From IMG/VR virus record IMGVR_UViG_3300023099_000013, positions 1-41,448 of that record: a stretch of DNA of 41,448 nt, one strand, 5' to 3'. Made by a program: the position numbers and the translations under genes. The notes under the pieces are model-generated. The model was not told the origin of the DNA and made no database searches. It was given only the letters and a program-made list of their open reading frames with translations. Below, one piece after another: positions 30,978 through 37,706 of the stretch. The DNA is from a virus. Within the stretch, counting starts at the first letter, position 1. Every line of letters begins with the position of its first letter.

Positions 30978-31418
30978 CTATCCATTTATAGTTTTAACTG
31001 CGTTTTCTGTGAGGGTTAAGATGCATTTTGAATCTAAAAGTATTTCTAATCTTTTACCTTCTATTGAATTATCTATAACCATTGCGTTTGGGTTTTGTTG
31101 AAATATAGCACACCCCGTTCCGTTATCGAAAAACCCTTCAAATAAAACATTTGATTTTGCTTTGTAATATTCTTGAATTTTTGGATTTACTTCATTAAAA
31201 TTTTCCTCAGTCAAGTTATTTGGTTCTTCTAAAATATTTCCATTTTCATCACAAACTACAAACATCGAAATCTTTAAAGGCTGTGATAGGAATTTAGCGT
31301 AATTTGACGTATCATTTATGTACTCCATATCATCAGAAACTTCTACTGATGATTGCATCCATTTTTCGTGTTTTTCCAATACGTAATCCAAAAGCGGAAT
31401 TAGTTTTTGTGTTTTCAT
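30978..31418 (-). CDS. Hypothetical protein, unknown function
   Basis: 146 aa, alpha/beta: MKTQKLIPLLDYVLEKHEKW, then LKISMFVVCDENGNILEEPNN and VLFEGFFDNGTGCAIFQQNP, looking like a small globular enzyme-sized domain. No recognised motif. Its ATG overlaps the stop of the preceding gene. Confidence 0.6.
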   Translation of the reverse strand: MKTQKLIPLLDYVLEKHEKWMQSSVEVSDDMEYINDTSNYAKFLSQPLKISMFVVCDENGNILEEPNNLTEENFNEVNPKIQEYYKAKSNVLFEGFFDNGTGCAIFQQNPNAMVIDNSIEGKRLEILLDSKCILTLTENAVKTING

Positions 31419-31816
31419 TAGTAGATTGGTTTTAATGGTTTTTCAATAGGTTGGTAGTGAGTAGTTTCGTCATTTTCTATTACCCATTTATTATTATTAC
31501 TTCTCAAGACTACTATATCTCCATTAATTGTTAATCCAAAATAATAGCCGTCTTGTTTCAGCAAATCATCTTCTGAATTTATAGAAATCCATCCGTTGTT
31601 GTCTTCTATTCCTGAAAGTGATTTTGGTCTATATTTTATACTCCCACCTTTTTCGTATTCTTCAACTTGAATGTCATTCCAAGTTAATTTTAAATCGAAT
31701 GGAGAAATCTCGTGACTTTTCAACCATCCGTTATCATCAATAAATTGACTTACATTATCCCAGTTTTCACCGTAAGCCAATTCAATAGCTTTTTGTTTGT
31801 TTTCTGCTGTTTTCAT
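31418..31816 (-). CDS. Hypothetical protein, unknown function
   Basis: 132 aa with beta-rich C-terminal half (GYYFGLTINGDIVVLRSNNNKWVIEND). The N-terminal KQKAIELAYGENWDNVSQFIDDNGWL is a pattern I recall from small proteins of Bacteroidota phages. Function unknown. Confidence 0.6.
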   Translation of the reverse strand: MKTAENKQKAIELAYGENWDNVSQFIDDNGWLKSHEISPFDLKLTWNDIQVEEYEKGGSIKYRPKSLSGIEDNNGWISINSEDDLLKQDGYYFGLTINGDIVVLRSNNNKWVIENDETTHYQPIEKPLKPIY

Positions 31817-31833
31817 TTGTTTAGTTTAAGTGG

Positions 31834-32316
31834 TTAAATTTTTGATTTATCTATTGCCAAACCTCTTCCGATTAAATTGTATTTCCAATCAAAATGATTC
31901 TTGTACATCCATTCTTCAAGTAATTTGTATTTTTGAATATCTAATGCGTAATATGAATTATTTTGCAAAGCTTCAATCAAAGAATCACATCTAACCATTT
32001 CCAAACAGTCGCACAAGTCCAAATACATTTCAAAATATTCGTCTTTTGTAAGCATTGATAAATTATATAAATAAGGCTTGCAATAAATAAGGAAAAATTG
32101 ACAGCTATCAGCAGTCATTAATTTTTCACGTATTTCATCTTTTTCTAATTCAACGCCTGCAACCTGAGATAATTTAAATTGTCCTTTTAGCGAATAAGGC
32201 AAATACCCCGCTATTTCTTTAAGTGTGATTGATTCCATTTTGTTTTCTTTTTGTATTTCTGTTGCATCTTTAGGCACTTCCACCGCAATAAGATTTGTTG
32301 GGGTTAGGGTTTTCAT
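31834..32316 (-). CDS. Hypothetical protein, unknown function
   Basis: 160 aa. SITLKEIAGYLPYSLKGQFKLSQV is a recurring segment in Bacteroidota phage accessory proteins. The rest is helical with several Cys and aromatic residues (CKPYLYNLSMLTKDEYFEMYLDLCDCLEM). M27 (MESITL) is a possible shorter start. Overlaps the upstream gene by 4 nt. Confidence 0.6.
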   Translation of the reverse strand: MKTLTPTNLIAVEVPKDATEIQKENKMESITLKEIAGYLPYSLKGQFKLSQVAGVELEKDEIREKLMTADSCQFFLIYCKPYLYNLSMLTKDEYFEMYLDLCDCLEMVRCDSLIEALQNNSYYALDIQKYKLLEEWMYKNHFDWKYNLIGRGLAIDKSKI

Positions 32317-32519
32317 AGTTTATCTATTTTATTCCAATTTCTAGTATCTGAATCCCATTCGTATTCTTTGCTTTTATCTCCCGAAGAGTAAAAATCCAAA
32401 GCTCGCAATGCGCCTTTTCCTATTCCTGCGTTGTTCATTGCGGAAGATATGGTTTCTCCTTTTACAAATTGATACTCTCCTGTTTTCCAAAATAAAGTAT
32501 ATGTTATTAGTTTTTTCAT
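32313..32519 (-). CDS. Small hypothetical protein
   Basis: 68 aa: MKKLITYTLFWKTGEYQFVKGETISSAMNNAGIGKGALRALDFYSSGDKSKEY. A strand-helix-strand mini domain. Function unknown. ATGA overlap with the next gene. Confidence 0.6.
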   Translation of the reverse strand: MKKLITYTLFWKTGEYQFVKGETISSAMNNAGIGKGALRALDFYSSGDKSKEYEWDSDTRNWNKIDKL

Positions 32520-32532
32520 AATTAATTATTTG

Positions 32533-32790
32533 TTAGTTATTCTGTTGCTGATTTAATTTTTTAAAATATTCTACAACAACCGACCAATCATATTTTTCTT
32601 GAATGTAAAATGAATTTTTCTCTACATCTTTAGAAACTGGCTTATTTGGTTCTTGAGAAAGTCTTATTGCTTTTAGATGTTCGTTTAATTGATTTCCTTT
32701 TTCTATTTTTAAATCCGGATAATTTCTGTCTAAAAAAGTATAAAAACCCGTTATGTAAGTTCCCCTTTGTCCGTAATCATACATTCCCAT
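32533..32790 (-). CDS. Small hypothetical protein
   Basis: 85 aa: MGMYDYGQRGTYITGFYTFLDRNYPDLKIEKGNQL, helical C-terminus ending in QQQNN. No known motif. It starts 2 nt after the preceding gene. Confidence 0.6.
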   Translation of the reverse strand: MGMYDYGQRGTYITGFYTFLDRNYPDLKIEKGNQLNEHLKAIRLSQEPNKPVSKDVEKNSFYIQEKYDWSVVVEYFKKLNQQQNN

Positions 32791-32792
32791 AA

Positions 32793-33035
32793 CTAAACTT
32801 CTTTAATAATCGTTACATTTTTATTTTCCAATTTCGCCAATTGATTCTGAAGTTGGATTAACTTCTTTTCTTTGCGTTGTTCAGTGTCTTTTATTGCTTC
32901 GGATTCTGTTAAAAAATATTCATCCGCATGATAATAATTTTGATTCTTTTTAACCATTGCAAAATATCCTGTTTCAACAACTTCCATCAACAAAATACCT
33001 CTTGTCAATGCGTACTTGGTTACGTAGACTTTCAT
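32793..33035 (-). CDS. Small hypothetical protein
   Basis: 80 aa: first a beta part (KVYVTKYALTRGILLMEVVETGYFAMV), then a coiled-coil helix (ESEAIKDTEQRKEKKLIQLQNQLAKLENK). Unknown function, overlap of 4 nt with the upstream gene. Confidence 0.6.
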   Translation of the reverse strand: MKVYVTKYALTRGILLMEVVETGYFAMVKKNQNYYHADEYFLTESEAIKDTEQRKEKKLIQLQNQLAKLENKNVTIIKEV

Positions 33036-33259
33036 AGTTTTTCAAATCTAATTTTGTGGTTAAAAAAATCTCCATCGCCCGAAGCGTGAAGTGCATAGTG
33101 TTCTTTATTTCCGTTTATGATTTCAGAATAAGAACCATCTTCATAAACAATGGTGAAGCCTATCCCACAATGGTTATCAAGATAATTCGTCAAGAAATCA
33201 TCCATAGTTACGCTATTGTTGGAGTGTGGCTCGTGAGTTTTCCATTTAAAATCTTCCAT
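33032..33259 (-). CDS. Small hypothetical protein
   Basis: 75 aa, His- and Asn-rich (HEPHSNNSVTMDDFLTNYLDNHCGIGFTIVYEDGSYSEIING, HYALHASGDGDFFNHKIRF). Many potential metal ligands but no clear site. Function unknown. Confidence 0.6.
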   Translation of the reverse strand: MEDFKWKTHEPHSNNSVTMDDFLTNYLDNHCGIGFTIVYEDGSYSEIINGNKEHYALHASGDGDFFNHKIRFEKL

Positions 33260-33261
33260 AA

Positions 33262-33498
33262 CTACTCTTTTTTAGATTTTAAACACTCCTTTTCACACTT
33301 TGATAAAGACTCGTCTTGTATTCTTCTTATCAATTCTGATTCCGTTTCTCTTTCCCCATTTTCTTTTAATCTTAAATGGTACTTCTTCAAAATCGGTTCA
33401 ATTTCAGATTTTGTCTGCTCCTTGAAATCTTTGTTAACATTAATCTGAATCGTTTCTTTTTTTCCTTCCGGAAATGATTTGTGCCTTCCTCTTGCCAT
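33262..33498 (-). CDS. Small basic protein, unknown function
   Basis: 78 aa: MARGRHKSFPEGKKETIQINVNKDFKEQTKSEIEPILKKYHLRLKENGERETESELIRR. A basic start plus a strand and helices recall ribbon-helix-helix regulators, but the match is weak. It follows the GC hairpin at 33513-33532. Confidence 0.55.
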   Translation of the reverse strand: MARGRHKSFPEGKKETIQINVNKDFKEQTKSEIEPILKKYHLRLKENGERETESELIRRIQDESLSKCEKECLKSKKE

Positions 33499-33512
33499 TT
33501 TATATTTAATTT

Positions 33513-33532
33513 GCCCCGAAATTAATCGGGGC
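33513..33532 (-). terminator. GC-rich intergenic hairpin (attenuator-like)
   Basis: GCCCCGA and TCGGGGC form a perfect 7-bp stem with a 6-nt loop, just after the gene ending at 33541 and 14 nt before the next start. The following T content on the minus strand is poor, so it is a weak terminator or an RNA processing/translation element. Confidence 0.55.
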
Positions 33533-33540
33533 GTTAGTGA

Positions 33541-33798
33541 TTACTTTTTTAGTTGACTTTCTGCAAACTCAATAGATTCTAAAATCTGAACTGCTGAATT
33601 ATAACCGTAAACTTCTGCAGGCTGACCTTTAAGTTTAAGAGTTACTGTAAGCTTGTTAAACCTGATCGTTTCCACAACATCTTTTGATGTTAGAATTCTG
33701 ATTGCATCAAATGCACCTTGTGTCATAATTTTTGGTTTGAATTGTTTGCCTACTCTATTCAGTTTTCGGCTAACCTGTTTTATTTTATAAAGACTCAA
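33541..33798 (-). CDS. Small basic protein with TTG start
   Basis: 85 aa: starts at TTG (MSLYKIKQVSRKL); an in-frame TAA two codons upstream leaves no other start except M25. Basic N-terminal half, then VVETIRFNKLTVTLKLKGQPAEVYGYNSAVQIL, strand-rich. The TTG overlaps the TGA of a 16-codon ORF just upstream (33795-33845), suggesting coupled re-initiation. Function unknown. Confidence 0.6.
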   Translation of the reverse strand: MSLYKIKQVSRKLNRVGKQFKPKIMTQGAFDAIRILTSKDVVETIRFNKLTVTLKLKGQPAEVYGYNSAVQILESIEFAESQLKK

Positions 33799-33845
33799 TG
33801 ATTAATATACTTTGAAATAAATTCAAAGGTTTGCAATCCTATCAT
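33795..33845 (-). CDS. 16-aa ORF, possible leader peptide
   Basis: MIGLQTFEFISKYINH, stop TGA overlapping the TTG start of the next gene. It lies 10 nt after the 58-aa gene. Too short for a functional call; it may allow re-initiation at the TTG. Confidence 0.3.
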   Translation of the reverse strand: MIGLQTFEFISKYINH

Positions 33846-33855
33846 TAAGCCTTTT

Positions 33856-34032
33856 TTATATTTCTAATCCAAAAGCTTTTTTACAAGCATAAACACAACT
33901 ATTTACATAAGGTCTTTGTATTTTTTTGCCTTTGAAATATAAATATACTTCTGACTGTTTATGTTTTTTTTTAGGACGTATTGTCTTAATGCCAGCTTTT
34001 AAAAGCCTAAAATCCATACTTGTTTCTTCCAT
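33856..34032 (-). CDS. 58-aa basic protein, unknown function
   Basis: Reads MEETSMDFRLLKAGIKTIRP, then a basic stretch KKKHKQSEVYLYFKGKKIQR and PYVNSCVYACKKAFGLEI. Small alpha/beta, possibly nucleic-acid binding because of charge. The start overlaps the upstream stop as TAATG. Fits unit D packing. Confidence 0.6.
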   Translation of the reverse strand: MEETSMDFRLLKAGIKTIRPKKKHKQSEVYLYFKGKKIQRPYVNSCVYACKKAFGLEI

Positions 34033-34286
34033 TATATAAATTTAAATATATTTCCATAGTCAATATGTTTGGAAGTTGATTTTCTATTATGTACAGAAAT
34101 ACCACAAACCATTGCATAAGAATTAGTGTTGCAGAAATCAACAAACAAATCTTGATTACCTAAATTATTAGAGATACAAACCAAAGCACCGCCATTAGAA
34201 CCTTGTTTGCACATAAGCACTTTTATACCAAAAGCAATTAATTCTTTTTTTAATTCTGTTGCTTTTATTGGAGTTGATATTTTCAT
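34032..34286 (-). CDS. Hypothetical protein, first gene of unit D
   Basis: 84 aa: MKISTPIKATELKKELIAFGIKVLMCKQGSNGGALVCISNNLGNQDLFVDFCNTNSY. An alpha/beta mini fold with three Cys. No family recognised. It is driven by the promoter with a 17-bp operator-like palindrome upstream. Confidence 0.6.
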   Translation of the reverse strand: MKISTPIKATELKKELIAFGIKVLMCKQGSNGGALVCISNNLGNQDLFVDFCNTNSYAMVCGISVHNRKSTSKHIDYGNIFKFI

Positions 34287-34319
34287 AAAATTGTGTTTTA
34301 ATGTTGTTGTTATTGATTA

Positions 34320-34347
34320 CAAATATACACACTTAATTCAATTAAGT
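34320..34347 (-). promoter_or_regulatory. Promoter -7 box with adjacent operator-like palindrome
   Basis: -7 TATATTTG at 34327-34320 (minus). Immediately upstream lies the perfect 17-bp palindrome ACTTAATT-C-AATTAAGT (34331-34347), i.e. in the spacer between -7 and -33, where a bound dimer would block RNA polymerase. AACTTTAACA lies further upstream at 34382-34391. Confidence 0.6.
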
Positions 34348-34404
34348 ACACACTTTATAATTTATTTTATACACATTTTAAAACTTTAACATTTACAAAT
34401 AAAA

Positions 34405-34426
34405 AACCTAGCTGTTACGCTAGGTT
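34405..34426 (-). terminator. Intrinsic terminator after unit C
   Basis: AACCTAGC pairs with GCTAGGTT around a TGTTAC loop. On the minus strand TTTTTTATTTG follows. It overlaps the stop of the 71-aa gene. Confidence 0.9.
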
Positions 34427-34635
34427 AGTTCTTCACTATATGGAACAAAACAGGGATATATATATTCATCATCACCACTTAGCTTTCTTATTATCGGTTG
34501 ATATATCCATCCACTAGCTACCCTAGTTATATCTGTTCTTAATCCGTACTTCATATTACCATATAAGGTTTCATTAAGCTTTAAATTAAAAATAGTTTTG
34601 TTTTCGTTTTCGTTTTCGTTTTCTTTTTGACTCAT
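34420..34635 (-). CDS. Small hypothetical protein with ENENEN start
   Basis: 71 aa: MSQKENENENENKTIFNLKLNETLYGNMKYGLRTDITRVASGWIYQP. The Glu-Asn run is encoded by about four tandem GTTTTC units (34598-34624), a place prone to slippage. The rest is a small beta domain. Last gene of unit C. Confidence 0.6.
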   Translation of the reverse strand: MSQKENENENENKTIFNLKLNETLYGNMKYGLRTDITRVASGWIYQPIIRKLSGDDEYIYPCFVPYSEELT

Positions 34636-34645
34636 AATATTTTTA

Positions 34646-35317
34646 TTAAATGTTAGTCCATTGTTCTGCCATTGCTTTTGCTATTCCTAGAAATGTTTTA
34701 CTTCTTATTTTTGCCCTATCTTTTGTTTTAGGCAATAAATGCAACCTCTGTTCTCTTCCCTCTACAATATCAGTAGGTATCAGCTTATTAAGGTTTTTAA
34801 GCCATAAGCAAGTTGCTTTAGTTTCTCCGTGGCCGAACATCCATGGTTGCAATACCTGATCAGGTTTTCTAAATCTTGTAGACATTACTCCAATAGGATT
34901 TTCAATAGCTATTTTTGGGATATAGCAATTATACAGTTTCATAAAAAATTCAATTGCATTTTCTCTCGATTCTCTTCTTTTTTGACCAACTAAAGTTCCT
35001 GACTTTCTTTCAGGCTGGTCTTTGTACCATTTATTTGCGGAAACGGTCAAATATGTACAGTCTGGAAAAAATATACCCATATCCCAATTATAAACAATTA
35101 CTTCATCAATTATAAAATCTTTGTTTCCTAAAGGAAATGCACCACCTTTTATAACTTCTAAAATATCCATTTGAATATGCCATTCGGGATGGCCGCCCGA
35201 ACATTCTTGAATATCGCACGAATATGCTTCATGCCCTAGTTTTCTTAATTCAATAGTAACGGCTTGTGATTCTTCACACCCTACAATTATTTTTAATTTT
35301 TTATTCTCTTTTCCCAT
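34646..35317 (-). CDS. DNA cytosine-C5 methyltransferase-like protein
   Basis: 223 aa. Motif I-like IIVGCEESQAVTIELRKLGHEAYSCDI (10-36), catalytic loop FPDCTYLTVSANKW with Cys87 (Asp instead of the second Pro of PPC), ENP at 139-141, and the highly typical QPWMFGHGETKATCLWLKNL, IVEGREQRLHLLP and RSKTFLGIAKAMAEQW. Known as a phage family annotated as DNA cytosine methyltransferase. It may protect phage DNA from restriction. It lacks a separate target recognition domain, so activity is likely but not proven. Confidence 0.75.
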   Translation of the reverse strand: MGKENKKLKIIVGCEESQAVTIELRKLGHEAYSCDIQECSGGHPEWHIQMDILEVIKGGAFPLGNKDFIIDEVIVYNWDMGIFFPDCTYLTVSANKWYKDQPERKSGTLVGQKRRESRENAIEFFMKLYNCYIPKIAIENPIGVMSTRFRKPDQVLQPWMFGHGETKATCLWLKNLNKLIPTDIVEGREQRLHLLPKTKDRAKIRSKTFLGIAKAMAEQWTNI

Positions 35318-35340
35318 TGTGAAGTTTGCTTAATTTATAT

Positions 35341-35499
35341 TTACCTAATTCCATAATTAAACCAATTTATTATTTTTTCCAATTCTTTAATCTCAATATC
35401 GTATTTGTCTGTCTTCTCTACTGAACGCTTTACTTTTAAAGTGTTTAGCTTGGTTTGGGTTTTGGATATTGGATCAGAATAGTTTCGTTTGGCCGACAT
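35341..35499 (-). CDS. 52-aa basic helical protein
   Basis: Reads MSAKRNYSDPISKTQTKLNT, then LKVKRSVEKTDKYDIEIKEL and EKIINWFNYGIR. Amphipathic helices. It overlaps the 3' end of the broken adenine methyltransferase gene by 26 nt and precedes the cytosine methyltransferase gene. Function unknown. Confidence 0.6.
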   Translation of the reverse strand: MSAKRNYSDPISKTQTKLNTLKVKRSVEKTDKYDIEIKELEKIINWFNYGIR

Positions 35500-36148
35500 G
35501 GTTTTTTATTCTTTTAATTGCTGAATCGTAGTAGTCTTTGTCCAATTCGCAAGCTGTCAATTCAAACCCATAATCATGGCAAGCTATTGCTATGCTACCT
35601 GAACCTAAATGAGTGTCTAGTATTTTAAATTCTGTTTTTGCATATTTGTCTAAAATCCATTTATAAATATCAGCAGGCTTTTGAGTTGGGTGTATTCTTT
35701 TCTCTTTATCATAACCCATCTTTTCCTGAAGCATTCCGTGCCATTTATATCTAATTTTACGAACTGAAGTTTTGAATGAACAATAAGCAAGTTCACAATC
35801 TGCAAAATCATTTTCTCCGTTGTCTTTATCCCAAACAATCCAACATGAACTATTAGCTTTAGGTATATTTTCGATAAAATGATTTGCGCCCCAGATTATT
35901 ACATTTTTAGAAACTCTTTTTAATTCAATAAAATACTCAATTGAAGGAGGTTTTGAATCCCACTATTTTTTTGACAATTTACTTGGCTTAACTTTAGTTT
36001 TTTTACATCTGCTTTCGCTTTTTCCTCCATCTTCTCCAATTCCATAAGGCGGGTCAACAATTGCCAAATCGAAATAATTATCAGGATAACGAGCCATTAA
36101 AGCCATGTTGTCTTCGTTCGTAATCGTAATTTTTTCTGTTACTTGCAT
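35474..36148 (-). pseudogene. Adenine-specific DNA methyltransferase interrupted by an in-frame amber codon
   Basis: One frame of 225 codons with TAG at 35963-35965 and no frameshift. Before it: MQVTEKITITNEDNMALMAR, then DPPYGIG (motif IV, Asp34). After it: WDSKPPSIEYFIELKRVSKN, WIVWDKDNGENDF, HPTQKP and the SAM-binding LDTHLGSGSIAIACHDYGFELTACELD. These are complete motifs of the N6-adenine DNA methylase family in the order IV to I. The amber follows an A7 tract. TAG is a normal stop elsewhere here, so truncation is most likely; readthrough or suppression would restore the enzyme. A restart at 35734 would lack the catalytic motif. Confidence 0.85.
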
Positions 36149-36456
36149 AATGATCTGTATTCGACTTCACGTCCGTTTTTAATAGCATCATCTATTCCAT
36201 ACTGCATGCCTTTAGATATTCCTAAATCCGTATAGACTACTGTTTTGTTAATTACTGATTTAAACGCTAATCCTGCGTTAATTCCAATTTCACGCTCTAT
36301 TGGGTTTGAATCATCTAAAAATTGCGTATAAAGCAAATGTGAAGCCATAGGCGCTTCATTATGTTTCAGTATAGCATGACGCATACATTTTCTAGCGTAT
36401 TCTACATTTTTTTCAATATCACCCGCATAAGGTGATTCAAGTATAATTAGTTTCAT
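36139..36456 (-). CDS. DUF7768-like protein, nucleoside deoxyribosyltransferase-like fold
   Basis: 105 aa from the ATG at 36456 (MKLIILESPYAGDIEKNVEY). ESPYAGDIEKNVEYARKCMRHAILKHNEAPMASHLLYTQFLDDSNPIEREIGINAGLAF is a well-conserved phage pattern that looks like nucleoside 2-deoxyribosyltransferase relatives; family name from memory. Such proteins may act on nucleotides or DNA bases. The start lies 8 nt after leader pseudoknot 3. Its 3' end overlaps the methyltransferase by 10 nt. Confidence 0.75.
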   Translation of the reverse strand: MKLIILESPYAGDIEKNVEYARKCMRHAILKHNEAPMASHLLYTQFLDDSNPIEREIGINAGLAFKSVINKTVVYTDLGISKGMQYGIDDAIKNGREVEYRSLCK

Positions 36457-36464
36457 AATACAAA

Positions 36465-36534
36465 AATTCCCTCCCATGCTTACCGCCAAGTAAAAGCAAA
36501 GAAAGGAATTAAGTTAATTTTTAAATCTTGGCGG
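36465..36534 (-). ncRNA. Leader pseudoknot 3 (unit C)
   Basis: RNA from the minus strand. Arm A (36534-36527, CCGCCAAG) pairs perfectly with A' (36490-36483, CUUGGCGG). Arm B (36510-36505, AAUUCC) pairs with B' (36470-36465, GGAAUU), plus a flanking U.G. The helices cross. It lies between NinG and the DUF7768 gene; a -7-like TACATTTA (36550-36543) precedes it. The ATG follows 8 nt after B'. Confidence 0.65.
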
Positions 36535-36557
36535 ATTTTGTGTAAATGTAATAAATT

Positions 36558-37208
36558 CTAATTGTAAATTCCTAAAGTTTCATTGAATTTTTTTCGTAAT
36601 TCTAAACGTTCTTTTGTTGTGAATTCTCGATCTTGAAGCTTAAGCCACTTTACTATTGATCTTGCGATTGATATTTTTTCTTTTATTTCTTCAGTAGTAA
36701 TTCGTAAAGCTGGATATGATTTTAAAGCCATTACAGCCTCTAAATGCTCTTTTCCGAACACTTGTTCCAATCCATCCATAAAACCTATTACATTGCCTGA
36801 TTTGTGCTGATTCTGTTCTACTGATTGAGCGTATATATTCATTAGATTATAACGCACTTCTGGAAAAGCTTGCCTTCCCAAAAAATGCCCAGCATCATAA
36901 CTTTTGCCTAAAGGTCTTCCTGAACTTATACACAGATGGTTGAAATCAATTAGTCTGACAATTAAATTAATTTCCTTCTGCAAATCATTCTTCCAATCCG
37001 AAAGCGTTTTCAATTTTTCACGCAATACTTTAGTTTCCTGCCTTGATTTTTTTTCTTTTGAAGCCTTTACTTTCTCCATTGCTTTTTTAATCAAAATATT
37101 CTTTGATTCTGTTCCTGCTTGTTTGCATTCAGGAGTAGATTCGCAAAATCTGTAATTGAATATTTTTTGCTCAAATTTTATACGGCAATGCTTGCAGTTA
37201 CTTAGCAT
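36558..37208 (-). CDS. ninG: NinG/Rap-family recombination protein
   Basis: 216 aa. Lambda NinG (Rap) is a structure-specific endonuclease acting on recombination intermediates. Zinc-finger Cys 5, 8, 22 and 28 at the N-terminus; basic helix (KKAMEKVKASKEKKSRQETKVLREK); then the NinG core LSDWKNDLQKEINLIVRLIDFNHLCISSGRPLGKSYDAGHFLGRQAFPEVRYNLMNIYAQSVEQNQHKSGN. Works with the RecE/ERF system in principle. Overlaps the upstream gene by 11 nt. Confidence 0.88.
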   Translation of the reverse strand: MLSNCKHCRIKFEQKIFNYRFCESTPECKQAGTESKNILIKKAMEKVKASKEKKSRQETKVLREKLKTLSDWKNDLQKEINLIVRLIDFNHLCISSGRPLGKSYDAGHFLGRQAFPEVRYNLMNIYAQSVEQNQHKSGNVIGFMDGLEQVFGKEHLEAVMALKSYPALRITTEEIKEKISIARSIVKWLKLQDREFTTKERLELRKKFNETLGIYN

Positions 37209-37509
37209 CTGATAAAATTATATCGGCAAATACAGCCATTATTGAAAATAGATTTGCAAGTTCGTAGGTTGATTCTGCACCATTAGCTATTAACTTTCCG
37301 TCCGACCACGCTTTATAGCAATAGGCTAAATTATTTTTTACTGTTAATATTTCTATGTCAATACATTGATGTTCTCTAAGATATTTTTTTACATAAGAAA
37401 CTTGTACAAATTCTGGAATATCATCAAACATTTGTTTGTATGGAGCAATTTCTTGCTTGTCTAGCCAATTTAAAAAATCTTCCTTTAATTTTGATTTAGG
37501 TAAATTCAT
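37198..37509 (-). CDS. Hypothetical protein in the replication operon
   Basis: 103 aa, helical N-terminus (KSKLKEDFLNWLDKQEIAPYKQMFDDIPEFVQVSYVKKYLREHQ) and a beta/helix C-terminus ending AVFADIILSDAK. Not recognised. Between the primase region and NinG. Confidence 0.65.
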   Translation of the reverse strand: MNLPKSKLKEDFLNWLDKQEIAPYKQMFDDIPEFVQVSYVKKYLREHQCIDIEILTVKNNLAYCYKAWSDGKLIANGAESTYELANLFSIMAVFADIILSDAK

Positions 37510-37526
37510 AATACTATTTTTAAAAA

Positions 37527-37697
37527 TTAGGGTTGATTTTGTTGTTTACTTTTTGCTTGTCTTATAAAATTAACGCTAGATATTGATAGTGAATTTACTG
37601 ATTTTAATTCACATTTTTTGTTTATCATTTTCCTAGCGTAATCAGAAACGTGAAGTTCCTGCTCTATAAATTCTATTAATCTGTCATGTTTGTCCAT
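37527..37697 (-). CDS. 56-aa helical protein in the replication operon
   Basis: Reads MDKHDRLIEFIEQELHVSDY, then ARKMINKKCELKSVNSLSIS and SVNFIRQAKSKQQNQP. The start is 10 nt after the primase-helicase stop and the composition is like the neighbours. The helices are amphipathic; unknown function. Confidence 0.65.
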   Translation of the reverse strand: MDKHDRLIEFIEQELHVSDYARKMINKKCELKSVNSLSISSVNFIRQAKSKQQNQP

Positions 37698-37706
37698 ATT
37701 TTAATA

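Noticed and set aside
31450-31465. GTAGTGAG match to the leader A' arm
   Set aside because: It is inside a coding region, has no crossing partner and no G-run; chance match.
35963-35965. Genome-wide recoding of TAG (as in some crAss-like phages)
   Set aside because: TAG is the terminal stop of the portal, the large fibre, the HTH gene, the ART-like gene and others, usually right at the next gene's start, so it is an ordinary stop here.
34300-36600. Restriction-modification system with a nuclease
   Set aside because: Two methyltransferase-type genes are present but no restriction endonuclease is recognisable, so these are phage-type orphan methylases.
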